Origin: Apoderus coryli
Lineage: Eukaryota > Arthropoda > Insecta > Coleoptera > Attelabidae
Length of the DNA stretch: 64,000 bases
Direction: 5' to 3'
Assembly: GCA_911728435.2 (NCBI GenBank)
Contig: OU452206.1
Coordinates: forward strand, 8,152,297 to 8,216,296
Program-made: the position numbers and the translations under genes
In this document: one piece after another, positions 1 through 12,300 of the stretch
How positions within the stretch are numbered: position 1 is the first letter of the stretch
Layout: every line of letters starts with the position of its first letter
Notes under the pieces: model-generated
What the model saw: the letters and a program-made list of their open reading frames with translations, nothing else
What the model was told of the DNA's origin: nothing
Databases searched by the model: none

Positions 1-778
1 TAAATTTAACGTATGAACACCGGAGCGAAAGCTTATCTTATTATATAAGTGGAGGATGCTTTTCGGAATGAAACAGACAGGATGAATGCAGTCTTCGTCT
101 AGATTCCATATCCAGCCACTTGCTATCCCTAAGTTTATGTGATACCGCATCATACTTTCTAATAACATAGGTATACCTCAGGCAACATTTCTGGATTCGT
201 TGTATTTTATTTTTTCCAACGTTCTCAGGCAAGGACCATACACTGCATCCCCATAATTAAAATGACTCAAGACGAGAGCAACAGTTAGCATTTTTAAAGT
301 ACTGTATGCTTTACGTAAACATTGGGTAACGTGATCTGTAAACCGTAGATCTGTGTCGAGAAGTAAACCAAGGTTTTTTGCCACGGATACGCAGGGTATT
401 ACTTTATTATCAATCGTAAAGTTTTAAGATAGTCCCTATTATGTTCTTGTTTTTACCAAATAATAAATGAAATGATTTATTGGGATTTATAATCATTTGA
501 TGCATATTAGAAATATTTAATAATTTTTCCAAATCCTGATTTATTATGTGAGAAGCTAGTTCACATTTTTATAATGGAAAGAGAATCTTAACTGACGATC
601 GTCTGCATATTCATAGTTTGTGCAATTTAAAAGGTGTTTATGGATGTTTGCTGTGTATAAACAGAATAGTAAAGGCGAAAGCACAGATCCCTGTGGTACT
701 CCACACAAAATATCTCCCATTGAAGATTGTCCATCGTTTGTTTCAACATACTGTAATCTATGACTGAGAAAACTGTTT
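1..778 (-). pseudogene. LINE (non-LTR retrotransposon) reverse transcriptase remnant, cut by the window edge
   Basis: Read on the minus strand, the stretch from about 778 down to 590 encodes a reverse transcriptase core with the motif GVPQGSVLSPLLF followed by EYADDRQ, the catalytic YxDD box. After several stops and frameshifts (about 430-580) the C-terminal part continues at 384-178 (LGLLLDTDLRF...HFNYGDAVYGP) and 232-41 (KIQRIQKCCLRY), typical of the region after the RT in Jockey/CR1-like LINEs. The copy is dead and 5'-truncated; its 3' end lies beyond position 1. Clade is inferred from motif style only. Confidence 0.8.
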
Positions 779-878
779 TGTTATGACAAAAAAATGGATA
801 GCAAATTTCTTAAAATTATTGTTTAAATTTTGAAAATTTAAAGAAATTGTTTTCTTTTGTAAATCATAACTTGTAATA

Positions 879-2412
879 CACTGCTCAAAAAATTTAAAGG
901 AACACTAACCCTGTAATTTTTTGGCTTGCTGTTATTAACAAATGAAAATTATATTTTTATAATGGATTTACATTTTATTTTTGTGATTTGTTAAAAAATA
1001 AACGTGATTATGCTCATTTATTCGAGATAAAGTTTAATATTCCACAGCAAGTACAAAAAATAAAGGGATTATGAAAATATTCTCGTTTAGGTTTAAGTCG
1101 TGGCAGGCTTAGAGAGCGTCATTGGGCAACGGCATGACAGTTTGTAGTTGTTGAATTCATTATCTGTCAAAATGAGAGATCTTAGCGAGATAGAAGTCAC
1201 TCGTGCTATAGCTTTTGTTGAAATTGGTGTAAAAAATCGACAAGTAGCTAGAGATTTTAATCGCAGTAGGTCAGTTATCAAACGTGTGTAAAATCGCTAT
1301 CGAGAGACTGGACGATATAAAAGACAAACCGGATAAAGTCGGAATCGCAAAACTACACAAATTCAGGACCGATATTTAGTAGTTTCTTTGCGAAAACGAA
1401 TAGCGACAGCAAAAGACCTTCAAAGTACACTTAGGATAGCTCATCATGTAACCATTTCTAACCAGACTGTTGAAACAGGTTTCGGGACGGAGATTTAAAA
1501 CCAAGAAGGCCGGTACGAAAACCTGTTTTAACTCGACATCATTAAACTATGCGATTAAACTTTGCTCGTGAACATTTGGGATGGCAAATTCGACAATGGA
1601 GGCCAGTACTTTTTACAGACGCATCAAGATTTCATCTCACTCGTTGTGATGACCGATTGCGTGTGTATAACGTCCGAATGAACGATAATCCACTGCTGCT
1701 GTACAAGAACTATCCAGATTTGGAGATGGTCCGATAATGGTCCGAGGTGGAATAAGTTTGGACGCAAAAACCGATCTTGTAGTCATACTGGGAAGTTTTA
1801 CAGCTGCAAGATATATGGATATCAGTCTGTTAGATCAGGTTATTCCTGGAGCATATGGTATAGGCCCTGATTTTCTTTTCATGCAGGTTAATGCAAGGCC
1901 TCATACTGCTGCGATTACTATAGATTTTCTTAACGAGCATGAAATTCGTAAAATGGATTGGCCAGCGATAAACCCTGACGTCAATCCAATTGAACCCTTA
2001 TGGGATATATTGGACAGACGTTTTCGACGTCGTCCAAATCCATCTCAAACCCTTCAGCAATTAACAGAAGCCCTAATCGAAGAGTGGGACAGTATATCAC
2101 AGGAAGACATTCGAAGGCTCGTCAGAAGTATGCCAAGAAGATGCCAAATAGTCATTCGTGCTTCTGGAGGGCACAAGCGATACTAAAACGCATTGGTTTT
2201 CGGAACATTGCCATTTGAAAAATGTTTTCTTTTCATTTTGTTATTGGCACTTTTTTTAAATGTTGATCTTAGTTTACAAATAAAGGATTGTTGAAAGTTC
2301 TATTAATCGGTTTATTACAAGAAAATATGTGTCTTTCAGAATCTGTATATAACTATCACTTAATAAGTTACAGGGTTATACAAAAGTGTTCCTTTAATTT
2401 TTTTGAGCAGTG
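879..2412 (+). mobile_element. Tc1-family DNA transposon, full length but defective
   Basis: The ends are near-perfect terminal inverted repeats of about 28 bp starting CACTGCTCAAAAAA (left at 879, right ending at 2412) with one mismatch. Each end abuts a TA dinucleotide (877-878 and 2413-2414), the target duplication of the Tc1/mariner superfamily. The length of about 1.53 kb fits a complete element. The internal transposase gene is broken (separate entry), so the copy could move only with a transposase supplied from elsewhere. Confidence 0.93.
1172..2186 (+). pseudogene. Tc1-like DD34E transposase, inactivated
   Basis: The frame opens at ATG 1172 (MRDLSEIEVTRAIAFVEIG) with an N-terminal helix-turn-helix region, then meets stop codons near 1289 and 1333. 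The catalytic part resumes at 1549 (first Asp in VLFTDASRF), shifts frame at about 1735, and continues to 2186. The residues NARPHTAA and NPIEPLWD mark the second and third catalytic positions, with 34 residues between them, so the class is DD34E. The second catalytic Asp is replaced by Val (MQVNARPH). Stops, a frameshift and loss of a catalytic residue make it a pseudogene. Confidence 0.9.
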
Positions 2413-2414
2413 TA

Positions 2415-3394
2415 GTAGTTTTGAGGAAAATGAATTAATTTAAGTTATACTTAACAATGCGCTTGTTAGTTTAAAGATTTCAGAAGTAATCATCTTATGG
2501 ATTACTTCAAGAAATATACCTACTTACTTCTTTAATCAATTAGTTTTATGTTTATCTTAAAAAGGCATCTAATGTAGTACCTATTTATAATTATTATTAT
2601 TTGTATGCTAAATTTTATAGAAAATCTTTATATTATTATGCAGCTATGAATGAATATGCTTTAAGAAATATGTTCTCGGTGAACACTCGCATAGTTTTTC
2701 TCTTTGGGATAAGACTTCGTTATGGGGAACTATAAATAATATGTATGCACATCAGGATTATTTTAAATCTCACCAGTATGAAATAAAATCCCTTCCAACA
2801 ATTTTTAATTATATAGAATATAAATTTAAAATGCACAATACTTCCGACTGTAACCAGAAATTTGCGTTCTATATATTTATTTATTTTTTGACATCGACCC
2901 AAAAATCTAAAAACAAAAACATTCTGTGACAATAAGATTCATTAATTGTTGCGAGTGCATCGCGGTAATGCGCCAAAATATATTTTTGTTTTAAAAAGTG
3001 CAGCCCCGTAAATTTTTTCTTGAAACTCGTTTAAATAAAAACGAAACTTAAGTCTTATACATACAAATAAATATCCAAAAAAGAAAACGTATGCGTGCAA
3101 TAAAACAGAAGAATGTTAATACTGGATTGGTGTTTGGGAAAATAAACATTTTATTTTTTTAAACAAATCAGAGTCTAAATTTAAGAAGCGTGTATTTTTA
3201 GCCCAAATACTAGATCGGACCGTTTTGGTTTTTAACAACACTATTTAACTTTTTGCTATATTGTATTATTACACACACTGTAGTTGTTTAGCGAAAAGCG
3301 GGGGCAGCGAAACTCGGAAAAAAAACTTGCTCAAAAAATACTCGGATATTTTTGAGTTTAGGTACTTTTTATTTCTCAAATTTGAATTTAATAA
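2415..3394. other. 5' flank and probable 5' UTR of the Zasp-like gene
   Basis: No coding potential is seen on either strand beyond short AT-rich ORFs. The part just before the ATG at 3395 presumably holds the transcription start and 5' UTR, but no clear TATA box or initiator could be assigned. Confidence 0.4.
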
Positions 3395-6300
3395 ATGGGC
3401 AAACCGCACGAGATACTTTTGACATTGACGAGAAGTTCACCGAGCGAACAGTGGGGCTTTAGTTTGGTTGGTGGTTCCGATGTGAAGACGCCCCTTATCG
3501 TCACCCGGGTAAGTTGATATAATATCATAATTAGACTAGAAAATTAGAACCTACATTTTTATTAAAAATAAAAAGAGGACAAGAATTAACTGATTTGATT
3601 CACGAATATTTTCATATTCAGTTTGTTCGTATGTTCCTTATTTTCTATTAATTACGCTATCGCTAAGTAAGAACTTAATTTTATTGTACCCTTTCACAAA
3701 ATACAATATTCTATTACTTTAAAGAAGTAGTAAGCTGTTTCAGCTAGGTTTCAATGACCTTTTAATACTAAACGTAGACATACAAGGTGTCTCACAGTGA
3801 CCACCCAGTAGAATATTTCTAAAACAACTTTGATTTGAATTTTGATCATTCAAGTAACGGTATTTTCAAATATGCTTTATTTAAATGAAATAAAGTCATC
3901 CACGTAACACTTCCGGTTATACTGCGTCAATTATTAAATTATGGTTTATGCCAAATTTTATATTACCTATCAAAAAGTTTTTAGTGAAATTTCCATAGAA
4001 ATGTCTGATTCTGCCGATTCAGTGCGATATTTTGCGATTAAGATATTAATGGAATCAAAAAATTATATTGAAAGTGAAAGATGGACGTTAAAACAGTCTA
4101 TCTTTTAAAATTGAACCCGCATGGTTTAAGAATTTTTGTAGCGTAAACAATTAGGACAGCTTTGTTGCTGTCTATTTCGAAAATGTGCAGTTTTTGAAAT
4201 TTAACATTTATAGTAAAAACAATCAGAATTTAAATAGGGTATGGTTAACATATTATTAGAAGCAAAGCAAGTGTCAAATACTTATACAATATATTTGGGT
4301 TTCTACAGAAATACCACCACTTTTGATTTTTAAATAATAAACCCAGCATAACTACCCGACCTGTCTAATTTCAAAACGAGTTTCATACTGATCCTAGGTG
4401 GCTTTGACTTTCTATTAGAACAATTATCAAAATTTATCATGATTTACTTTTTATTTAGCCCCTAAAGATTCAGTTTGACGTTTTAAGGAAATACACAACA
4501 AATTGACTATAATTGCGCATTTTTTTTTTGTGTTTTTGGAAATTAAAATTTTACTTTCCCACACAGGGGGTATTCTTCTACGATAGCTCCCAAACGCTTT
4601 AACCAATTTGAATTTTGGTATATGAGTTTTAGGCAGTGCTAGAATGAAGCTTAAGCCCTGAGATAGAGGTGGACACAACCACTAAATTTTCATATATCAG
4701 TAGGGGTCGAGTGATACATCATTTTTTATCTGCTTTACAAACGCGAAAATTGCGTTTAAAATAGTAGTTGGAACGTATATATATATCACATTTAAAATAC
4801 AATACGAGTATATAATACATATGGTACCTTCGCTTAGTATGCGGAAGGTTAGGTGTTCGAGTCCCAGCTCTGGTCACACTTTTTTTTCTTGTTATTTTTG
4901 AGTAAATTAATTAGTGTGTTACGTTAGTTTATTGGAAATAATGAAAATAATACAATTATAATAATAATTATTATTAAAATTCTGTTTCGTTATGCAGGTC
5001 ATATTTTTGATTATATTATAACTTGTCGGGAAAGTTTTGGAGTGACACAACCGATTTTTTAGTGTTTGAACGAAAGTCAAATCTCCACAAAATAAGTTTA
5101 ATAGAATTTATAAGCCAGACATGTTTCGGGACTAGACGAGTCCCACCATCAGTGGCAAATAAAGAATCAAAGAAACTTTTCACAAAGACAAGGAATGACA
5201 CCGAAGTCACCTTAAGGAAAATAATTTATTTTAATTCATTGAAAATGTAATAACATAGTTAGGTTTACTATTTTTTCTTTTTGTATATCATTTCGATTAA
5301 ATAAATTATTTTCGGATTCTTATATCTATCGAGCTTGTGCTAGAATTCACGGTCAAAATGGTTGATCAGAATCCGTTAAATAATTTTTAAAATAATTTAT
5401 TTAATCGAAATGATATACAAAAAGAAAAAATATTAAACCTAACTATGTTATTACATTTTAAATGAATTAAAATAAAATATTTTCCATAAGGTGATTTCGG
5501 TGTCTTTGTGAAAAGTTTCTTCGATTGTTGAATTGCCACTGATGATGGGACTGGTCTAGCCCCGAAACATGCTGGCTGTTAAACTTATTTTGTGGAGATT
5601 TGACTTTCATTCAAACACTGAAATTACAACTCCACTTAAGAATGGACTACTTATTAAAATTTCTAGATTGACAAATAACCTGGGAAACATTTATTGGCAT
5701 TTTTAATTGGTACCCAAAAATTTGAAGGACAACCATATAATAATTTTAAAGAGAAATATTCTTAGGATATACGAAAATATTCTTGAATTACATATATTTC
5801 ATTCATCATTTTTCTAAACCCTTTATCGTAATAATTCTGAAACAAATATTATGTTATCCAATTGCAGGTAGCCCTCGGCTCACCCGTACAGGGTGTACTT
5901 CAACGGGGTGACATCATCACCAAAGTTGGCAACTATGATTCGCGCGATATTCGTCACCAAGATGCTCAAAATTTATTCAAAAATTCTGGCAACAGTATTA
6001 GAGTTGTAGTACAACGGTGAGTCAAAAACAGTGTTCTTCCACAATGTTTAGAAAAACGTTGTAAGTCAGTGTTGTGTATCAATATCCATACTAATTATAT
6101 TTTAACTGCAATGCTAATATAACTTATAATAATATTTTGTTGCTAAAATGCTTAAATATAACATTTATTTATTTATTTAGCATTTTTCTAGAATTTCGAA
6201 ATCAATACACCTTCTAAATATAGATTTTTCGTGAGAACGGTTTATAATGCAAATGTAATAATTTGAAATTTTAAAATAGAGCACAATATGAAATCAAATA

Positions 6301-9300
6301 TTATATTTCGTCGTATATGATTATTTTATTTAATTATATTTGACTTATTGGAATTAGATTTTAGCTGTATATTTATTTTTAAATTCAATTGTACACTTAT
6401 GACCATGATTTTTGTAATTCAAAAAAGAAATGCCATAAAATCGTTGGTAAATAAACGTAAACCGTATCAACACAATATCTTGTTTATGAGCAATAAATTC
6501 ACATTTTTTGGACTTCTGCCATATGGATAATGTTAATTAGAATTTCGTAATAAAAATTAGCTTTAATACATGTAATACCTATATAAATAATCATTGAATT
6601 AGATTTATTTTATTCAGGGTTAGGTATTAGTATTTCTTTTGTGGATTAGCTAAAATTTTATTATTATTATTTTTTATTTTTTTTATTTTTTTAGTTTTTT
6701 TTTTTTTTTTGAAAAATTGAACACGTTACAAATTAAAGAGTGAATTAATAATAGGGGACTCAATGAAAGATGTTTGGTCATTCAAGCAAGTGACACTATT
6801 ATTTGACTTAGCCTTCATGATCTCCAGAATCTCCAAATAATTTAAACGGGAGCCCTTGTTACACCTATGTAATAACGTTGAATTATTCAAAACATCCAAG
6901 TTGTGATGTCGCGATTAGATGGTTTGCAAAAGTAGATGGAGTATTAAAAATATCGGTATTCTTATAACGGTTGTAATAATACAAATGTTCCTTGATTCTC
7001 GTAAGAATCCTACGGCCAGATTGGCCGATATAAATGCTATTACAGTCCTGACAAGAAAGTCCATAAACTCCCGAACATTTCAAAAAATTTGTTCTATCTT
7101 TAGAATTCACTAAACAAAGGCTAACGTTGTTAACAGTTCTAAAACTAACGACAATATCCGGAATACTACTTCTTATCATTTTAGCAATCTTAAGACAATA
7201 GCTACCGGTATAAGTAAGAGAGACATATCTTATGTTTTCCACAAGAGGACTTACAACCGTAAAAGAAAGTCTTAATCTTGTATAGAATCTAAAATATAGT
7301 TTCATAATGGTTGGAAGAGGGTAACCATTATTATGTGCTAATTGTTTAATCACATTAATCTCTCTCTCAAACCCATCACCACTAAGTGGTAAAGAAAAAG
7401 CCCTATGAAACAAACAGTTGAAAGAAGCGAACTTATGACTAAACGGGTGGTTAGATTTAAAAGGAATCAAAGTGTCAGTTGTGGTAGGTTTTCTATATAC
7501 CTCAAACTCAAAACGATGCGCTAGAACATGTCTAATAATCCAAATGTCCAAAAACGGAAGTTTGTTGTTAGATTCGAATTCAATTGTAAAATCGATATTA
7601 GGGTGTAGGGAATTAACAAAATTCAAAAAATCAAAAATAACAGTTGGAGTGCCATCAAACAAAATGACACAATCGTCCACTTATCTGTAATAAAATAGAA
7701 TCCTCCCAGCAAACTGAGGGTCACTAAGAAAAGAACACTCCAGATTCTTCATAAAAATTTCAGCTAAAAACGGGGAAAGGTTCGAACCCATAGCCAAACC
7801 CGTTTCTTGTCTATAAAACTTATCATTAAATTGAAAGAAATTCTGTTCCAAAACCAAACCAAGCAACAAACACAAATCGAGTGCAATATGAGTTGGTACA
7901 TTGTTATGAAGAAGCTCATGTCTAACTAAAGAGATGCATTCCTCCGGTGGAATACTCGGGAATACATTTTATTACATTGTTATTAATTAAATAAATTAAT
8001 GAACGGCTTGCTAACTCTTCGTTTGATACAAATATGTATATTATTTAAATTATCTAAACTAACAATACCACCTGTTGTAGAAAGCATACCTGATTTTGTT
8101 TTTTTTTTCTGCAAAGGGCTTTCATTTTACAACTTGCCACCCATAATGACTAGCCATCTGAATTATAGACACGAATTTCGACAGAAACACGTCGATTTTG
8201 TATTTGTTATTATGATATCTGTGATAGCATTTAAAATTTAAACTGCGTTGTGGACTAAAACGCTGCGTTGTCACATTTCAAAAACCCTTCAAAATAGAGA
8301 ACGGATATTGGCGGGTTTTATACCTAGAATTACGTAGTATCTCATAGAAATAAACCAGTTTCTATTATAATAATAATAAGCGTATATTTCCAACAGATTC
8401 ATACAAAAAATCCAATTACAGGAAATCTCTACAACTCAATACTATTATTGCTAATATCAGTAATTACAAAGAACAAGATAAATAAAAATGGAAACATTAG
8501 TGATAATAATAATACTACAATAATAATCACAATAGCAATAAAAATAATTATAATAATAATAAGCGTATATAATAATAATAAACAACAACAACAATAACAA
8601 TAATAAGCAATAATTGCAATAGCCACATACAGAATATTTATGAAAAACACTACATCTATACATACTCACGAAAGAGACACCGCACACTTACAGCAATCAA
8701 ATCATGACTGGATTGAGCTAATTATCCTTGCAACAGAGTCAAAGTACATATCGAATTCAGAACAGTTCATGTTAAAAGTTGAACAAATAAAATAAATAGG
8801 ACTCTGTCGCAGAAGATTTGTTCTTGGAGCATCAGTATAAAACGGCCGACCTTGCCTAGCCGCCAACCTAGGCACCCACATATTTATTTTGCCGACCAGG
8901 TAAATGCAATCCAAATGGCCGTGCAATAGGTTGTACAAAAATTTGACGCCCAGAACCTTTCTCCGAGTCTCCAAAGCTACGATGTCGAAGCGTAAAAGAA
9001 GCGACTCATGATCGGTACCACGGACCGGATAAGCACCATCCCTCCTAAAGGCAAGATATTTTACAAGCCGTCGTTGAATAGATTCAATTGCACTAGTGTG
9101 ACGCAGATACAGGGGGTTCCAAATCACCGAGCCGTACTCCAGTCTAGATCTGACAAATGTGTAGTAAAGCAATCTGAAAGTTGAGGGGTTGTTGAAAAGG
9201 TTACAGTTTCTGATAATGAATCCAAGCATCCTAGATGACGTGTTAACAACATCGTCGATATGTAAAGAAGAGCTGAATTCTTGATCGAACAATATACCCA

Positions 9301-12300
9301 GATCCTTAATATGGTCGTGTCTATTCAGCGAGGCACCATCCAAGTTGTAGTCGAATAAAATAGGACTCTTAGACCTTGTGTAACTAACAATACTACACTT
9401 GTCAGTATTAAGTTGCAGTCTATTGGCATTACACCATCCATTCAAACCATCCAAGTCGCTCTGGAGCGCGGCACAGTCAAGCGCACAGTCTACGACGGTG
9501 TAGATCGTAAGGTCATCAGCGTACGCCAGGCGGCAACCCGGTCGAAAGCCTTCTGGAAATCAGTGTATACGACGTCCACTTGCCCCGCATTATCCAATGC
9601 TTCGCATATATATTGAGAGAAGCTTGACAGATTCGTCACACATGATCGCCCATCAATGAAGCCATGCTGATAGGGTGAGAGCAAGCTTCGGATGGAAGGA
9701 AACAACTTGTTATAGAGAACAATCTCAAATACCTTTGAGAAGTTGCACAGGATTGATATAGGTCGGTAATTATTAACCTGGCTAGCATTACCCTTTTTGA
9801 GGACCGGGGTTATTTTGGCTGTTTTCCAAATAAATGGATACTTAATGGAGGAGAGCATTAAATTATAAATATGAAGAAGATGCCGGGAAAGAGCACCGAT
9901 ACAACATGTATAATTCTTTTATAATCAAGAGGTATACTTTTGTTTTTTGATTTCTTTTACATAACCATTGTGCACCTATTTACCATCGGCATAGTAAAGT
10001 ATTAAGTATTGGATTTATCGGATAAGCCCAATACAGATAATGCCTGATGTACTATTTTGAGTAGTAAGTTTACTTTGGTTGCACCGTTTTCTCTTGAAAA
10101 ATAAATATAGGGCAATTATTCTCTGTCTGGCGATGAACAAATTGTTTCGTTTTTGGCTAATCCATACAGATAATGGACGTATTATATACCATCCATAATA
10201 ATTGAAAGGTGTCTCGGTGTTAACGTATTAGACGTTTAAGGAGTACTAAACAATGGAAATTTGGTTACTTCAGTAGATCAATCTAATCTATACCTACTTA
10301 TAAAATATTTTGACATTTGTGCCACTTCCGCTTATACCGGAAGTTGATACTAACTTTCTTATTTCAAATGGAATGATTAATGACGTTTCATGGCTACCTA
10401 ATTAAAATAAGTAGGTATATGGAAGTAATCCAATGTTTCTTAAAACTTGCTTTTATTTCAGAAACTTTTCAATTTAGGAATAGGAACATGCATATCATTT
10501 GAAAGGGAATTTAAATGTCTTTCAGAATATTTTATAATATACAGGGTGTTTCATTTGAGAAAATTGACTTATGCTTGTTTTTCCTAGTAGATAACAATAC
10601 AGTAGTTTGCGACCACCCTGTAACTTTATGGGTGAATCTGTCAAGATAGTTGGTTTTTCTAAGATATGCTTCATCGGCCGTCAAATTTTCCAGAGTCTGC
10701 CTATTTAGGTAACCAAATGGTGAATATTTTCCAGAGACCTGTTTTGGACCAAAAAAATTCAAAGTTAGTATTTATTCAAAAACAGTTGAAGAAAGGTATA
10801 GGGAAGTGTTCAGAGAAAGTACTCCAAAACAGATAAGGATTCCCAAAATATAATAATATACACGGTGTTCTATTTGGTATAAGAAAGTTGGTAGTATAAC
10901 CGGAAGTGGCACAAAAGCCAAAATATTTTAGAAGTATTGATTAGAATGACCCACTGAAGTAACCAAATTTTCAAAATGATCCGTTTTTACATTTTATTCA
11001 TTGTTTCTTGATTTCGATACAAATCTTTAGACATACCTATTAATGTAGTGATTCTTCTCTTAATGCCTTTAAATAATAATTTTACTCATTTTTTTAATAT
11101 TTAAGGCTAATACCTACTTGTTTACTTCATACCCAAAATAAATTTAAAATCCATGTAATTTATTGTTAAAATAGTTAAATATCAAGTTATCTAATTATTA
11201 TTTTCATAAATTCTTCTTTCCAGAGACACCCCAGCGCGTCACAATACTAGTACAGGATCATCTCGTGCCAGTAGTATCTACAGTCCACTATCAGTCTCAC
11301 CTCACCTGTCACCTAGAGGCGGACAACAATCACTAAATCCAGGCTACAGTCCCGGTGCGCCAGCTCTTACACCTGTTTACACACCTCTAACTCCAGTTGA
11401 CTCGAACTATTTCGACTCCTATGAGTATCAGCCAGGTGGTCAAAATGTTGGATCGGCAGATGTCCATGTCACGAAACAAGTGAGTTGAAAAAAAAAAAAA
11501 TGTTATAATCGTTTCCCTTAGTTGAATTTCAAGAGGGTACTGAGAATTGGTGGTCACACTATATTTAAAACAAATGCGGTGAACAAAATAAGGCAGTGCG
11601 ATTTAATTTTCAATAATTGTCTACATTATTTTAAATTTTAGTATTTTTATTCTAATAAAAATACTAAAATTTAAAACCTGCGTTCCATACGGAAGAAGTT
11701 TATACTGTGATACCATAATAACTGTTCTCTCATGTTAGGGCCCGCTCCAAGGCCGGACAACCCGGACATTGTCCGGTGCGGCATTTTCACTGTCAGAATG
11801 AGAGAAACTGTTATCAATATTAAAATTAAAATATTAAAAATAATAGCAAGCCGCCTTTCGTTTGTAAAAACTTTTCTTATCACTGTTTTTACAAAAATAA
11901 TTGTTTTTGATATACAGTGTCCAAGATTAGAATGCGATAGCATTGCAATTTTGGAAACGATAGGAGTTACAATGTCGGTTAAATTAGAGAAAACTTGTAG
12001 AATTTAAACACTTTTTAAATGGTGTTTTCAAAACTATACTAACTTTAGCCGTTTTCGAGAATTTTTGCGATTTTAGTTTTTATTTATTTTTGACATTATT
12101 TTTACAGATATAAAAAAATCATTAGCACTCTCTCATTGTTCCTTTTTGAAGAGAAAAAGATAGCGTTTACAAATTTTCACTACAACGTTTCTTTTTTGAA
12201 AAACCATCATCAACTTCGTTTTTTTTAAATATGGCCTGGATTTTTATTATTAAATTTAAAGCCATTTTCAATTCAAAAATAGGTGGTATATCACACGTAA

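Larger units (their letters stand above)
5061..5654. mobile_element. Hammerhead-bearing foldback element, copy A
   Basis: Two inverted units (left arm from AGTGTTTGAACG at 5061, right arm ending in CAAACACT at about 5619) each contain a hammerhead motif. The arms also share the segments around 5220-5300 and 5395-5480 (TTTAATCGAAATGATATAC and complement). A one-sided tail, AACTCCACTTAAGAATGGAC, follows on the right to about 5654. No convincing target duplication was found for this copy. It inserted in intron 1 of the Zasp-like gene right next to a TIR element. Confidence 0.8.

Noticed and set aside
8429..8687. Open frames rich in Tyr, Cys, Ile on the minus strand
   Set aside because: Low-complexity translation of the TAA/TTA-rich 3' region of the LINE remnant.
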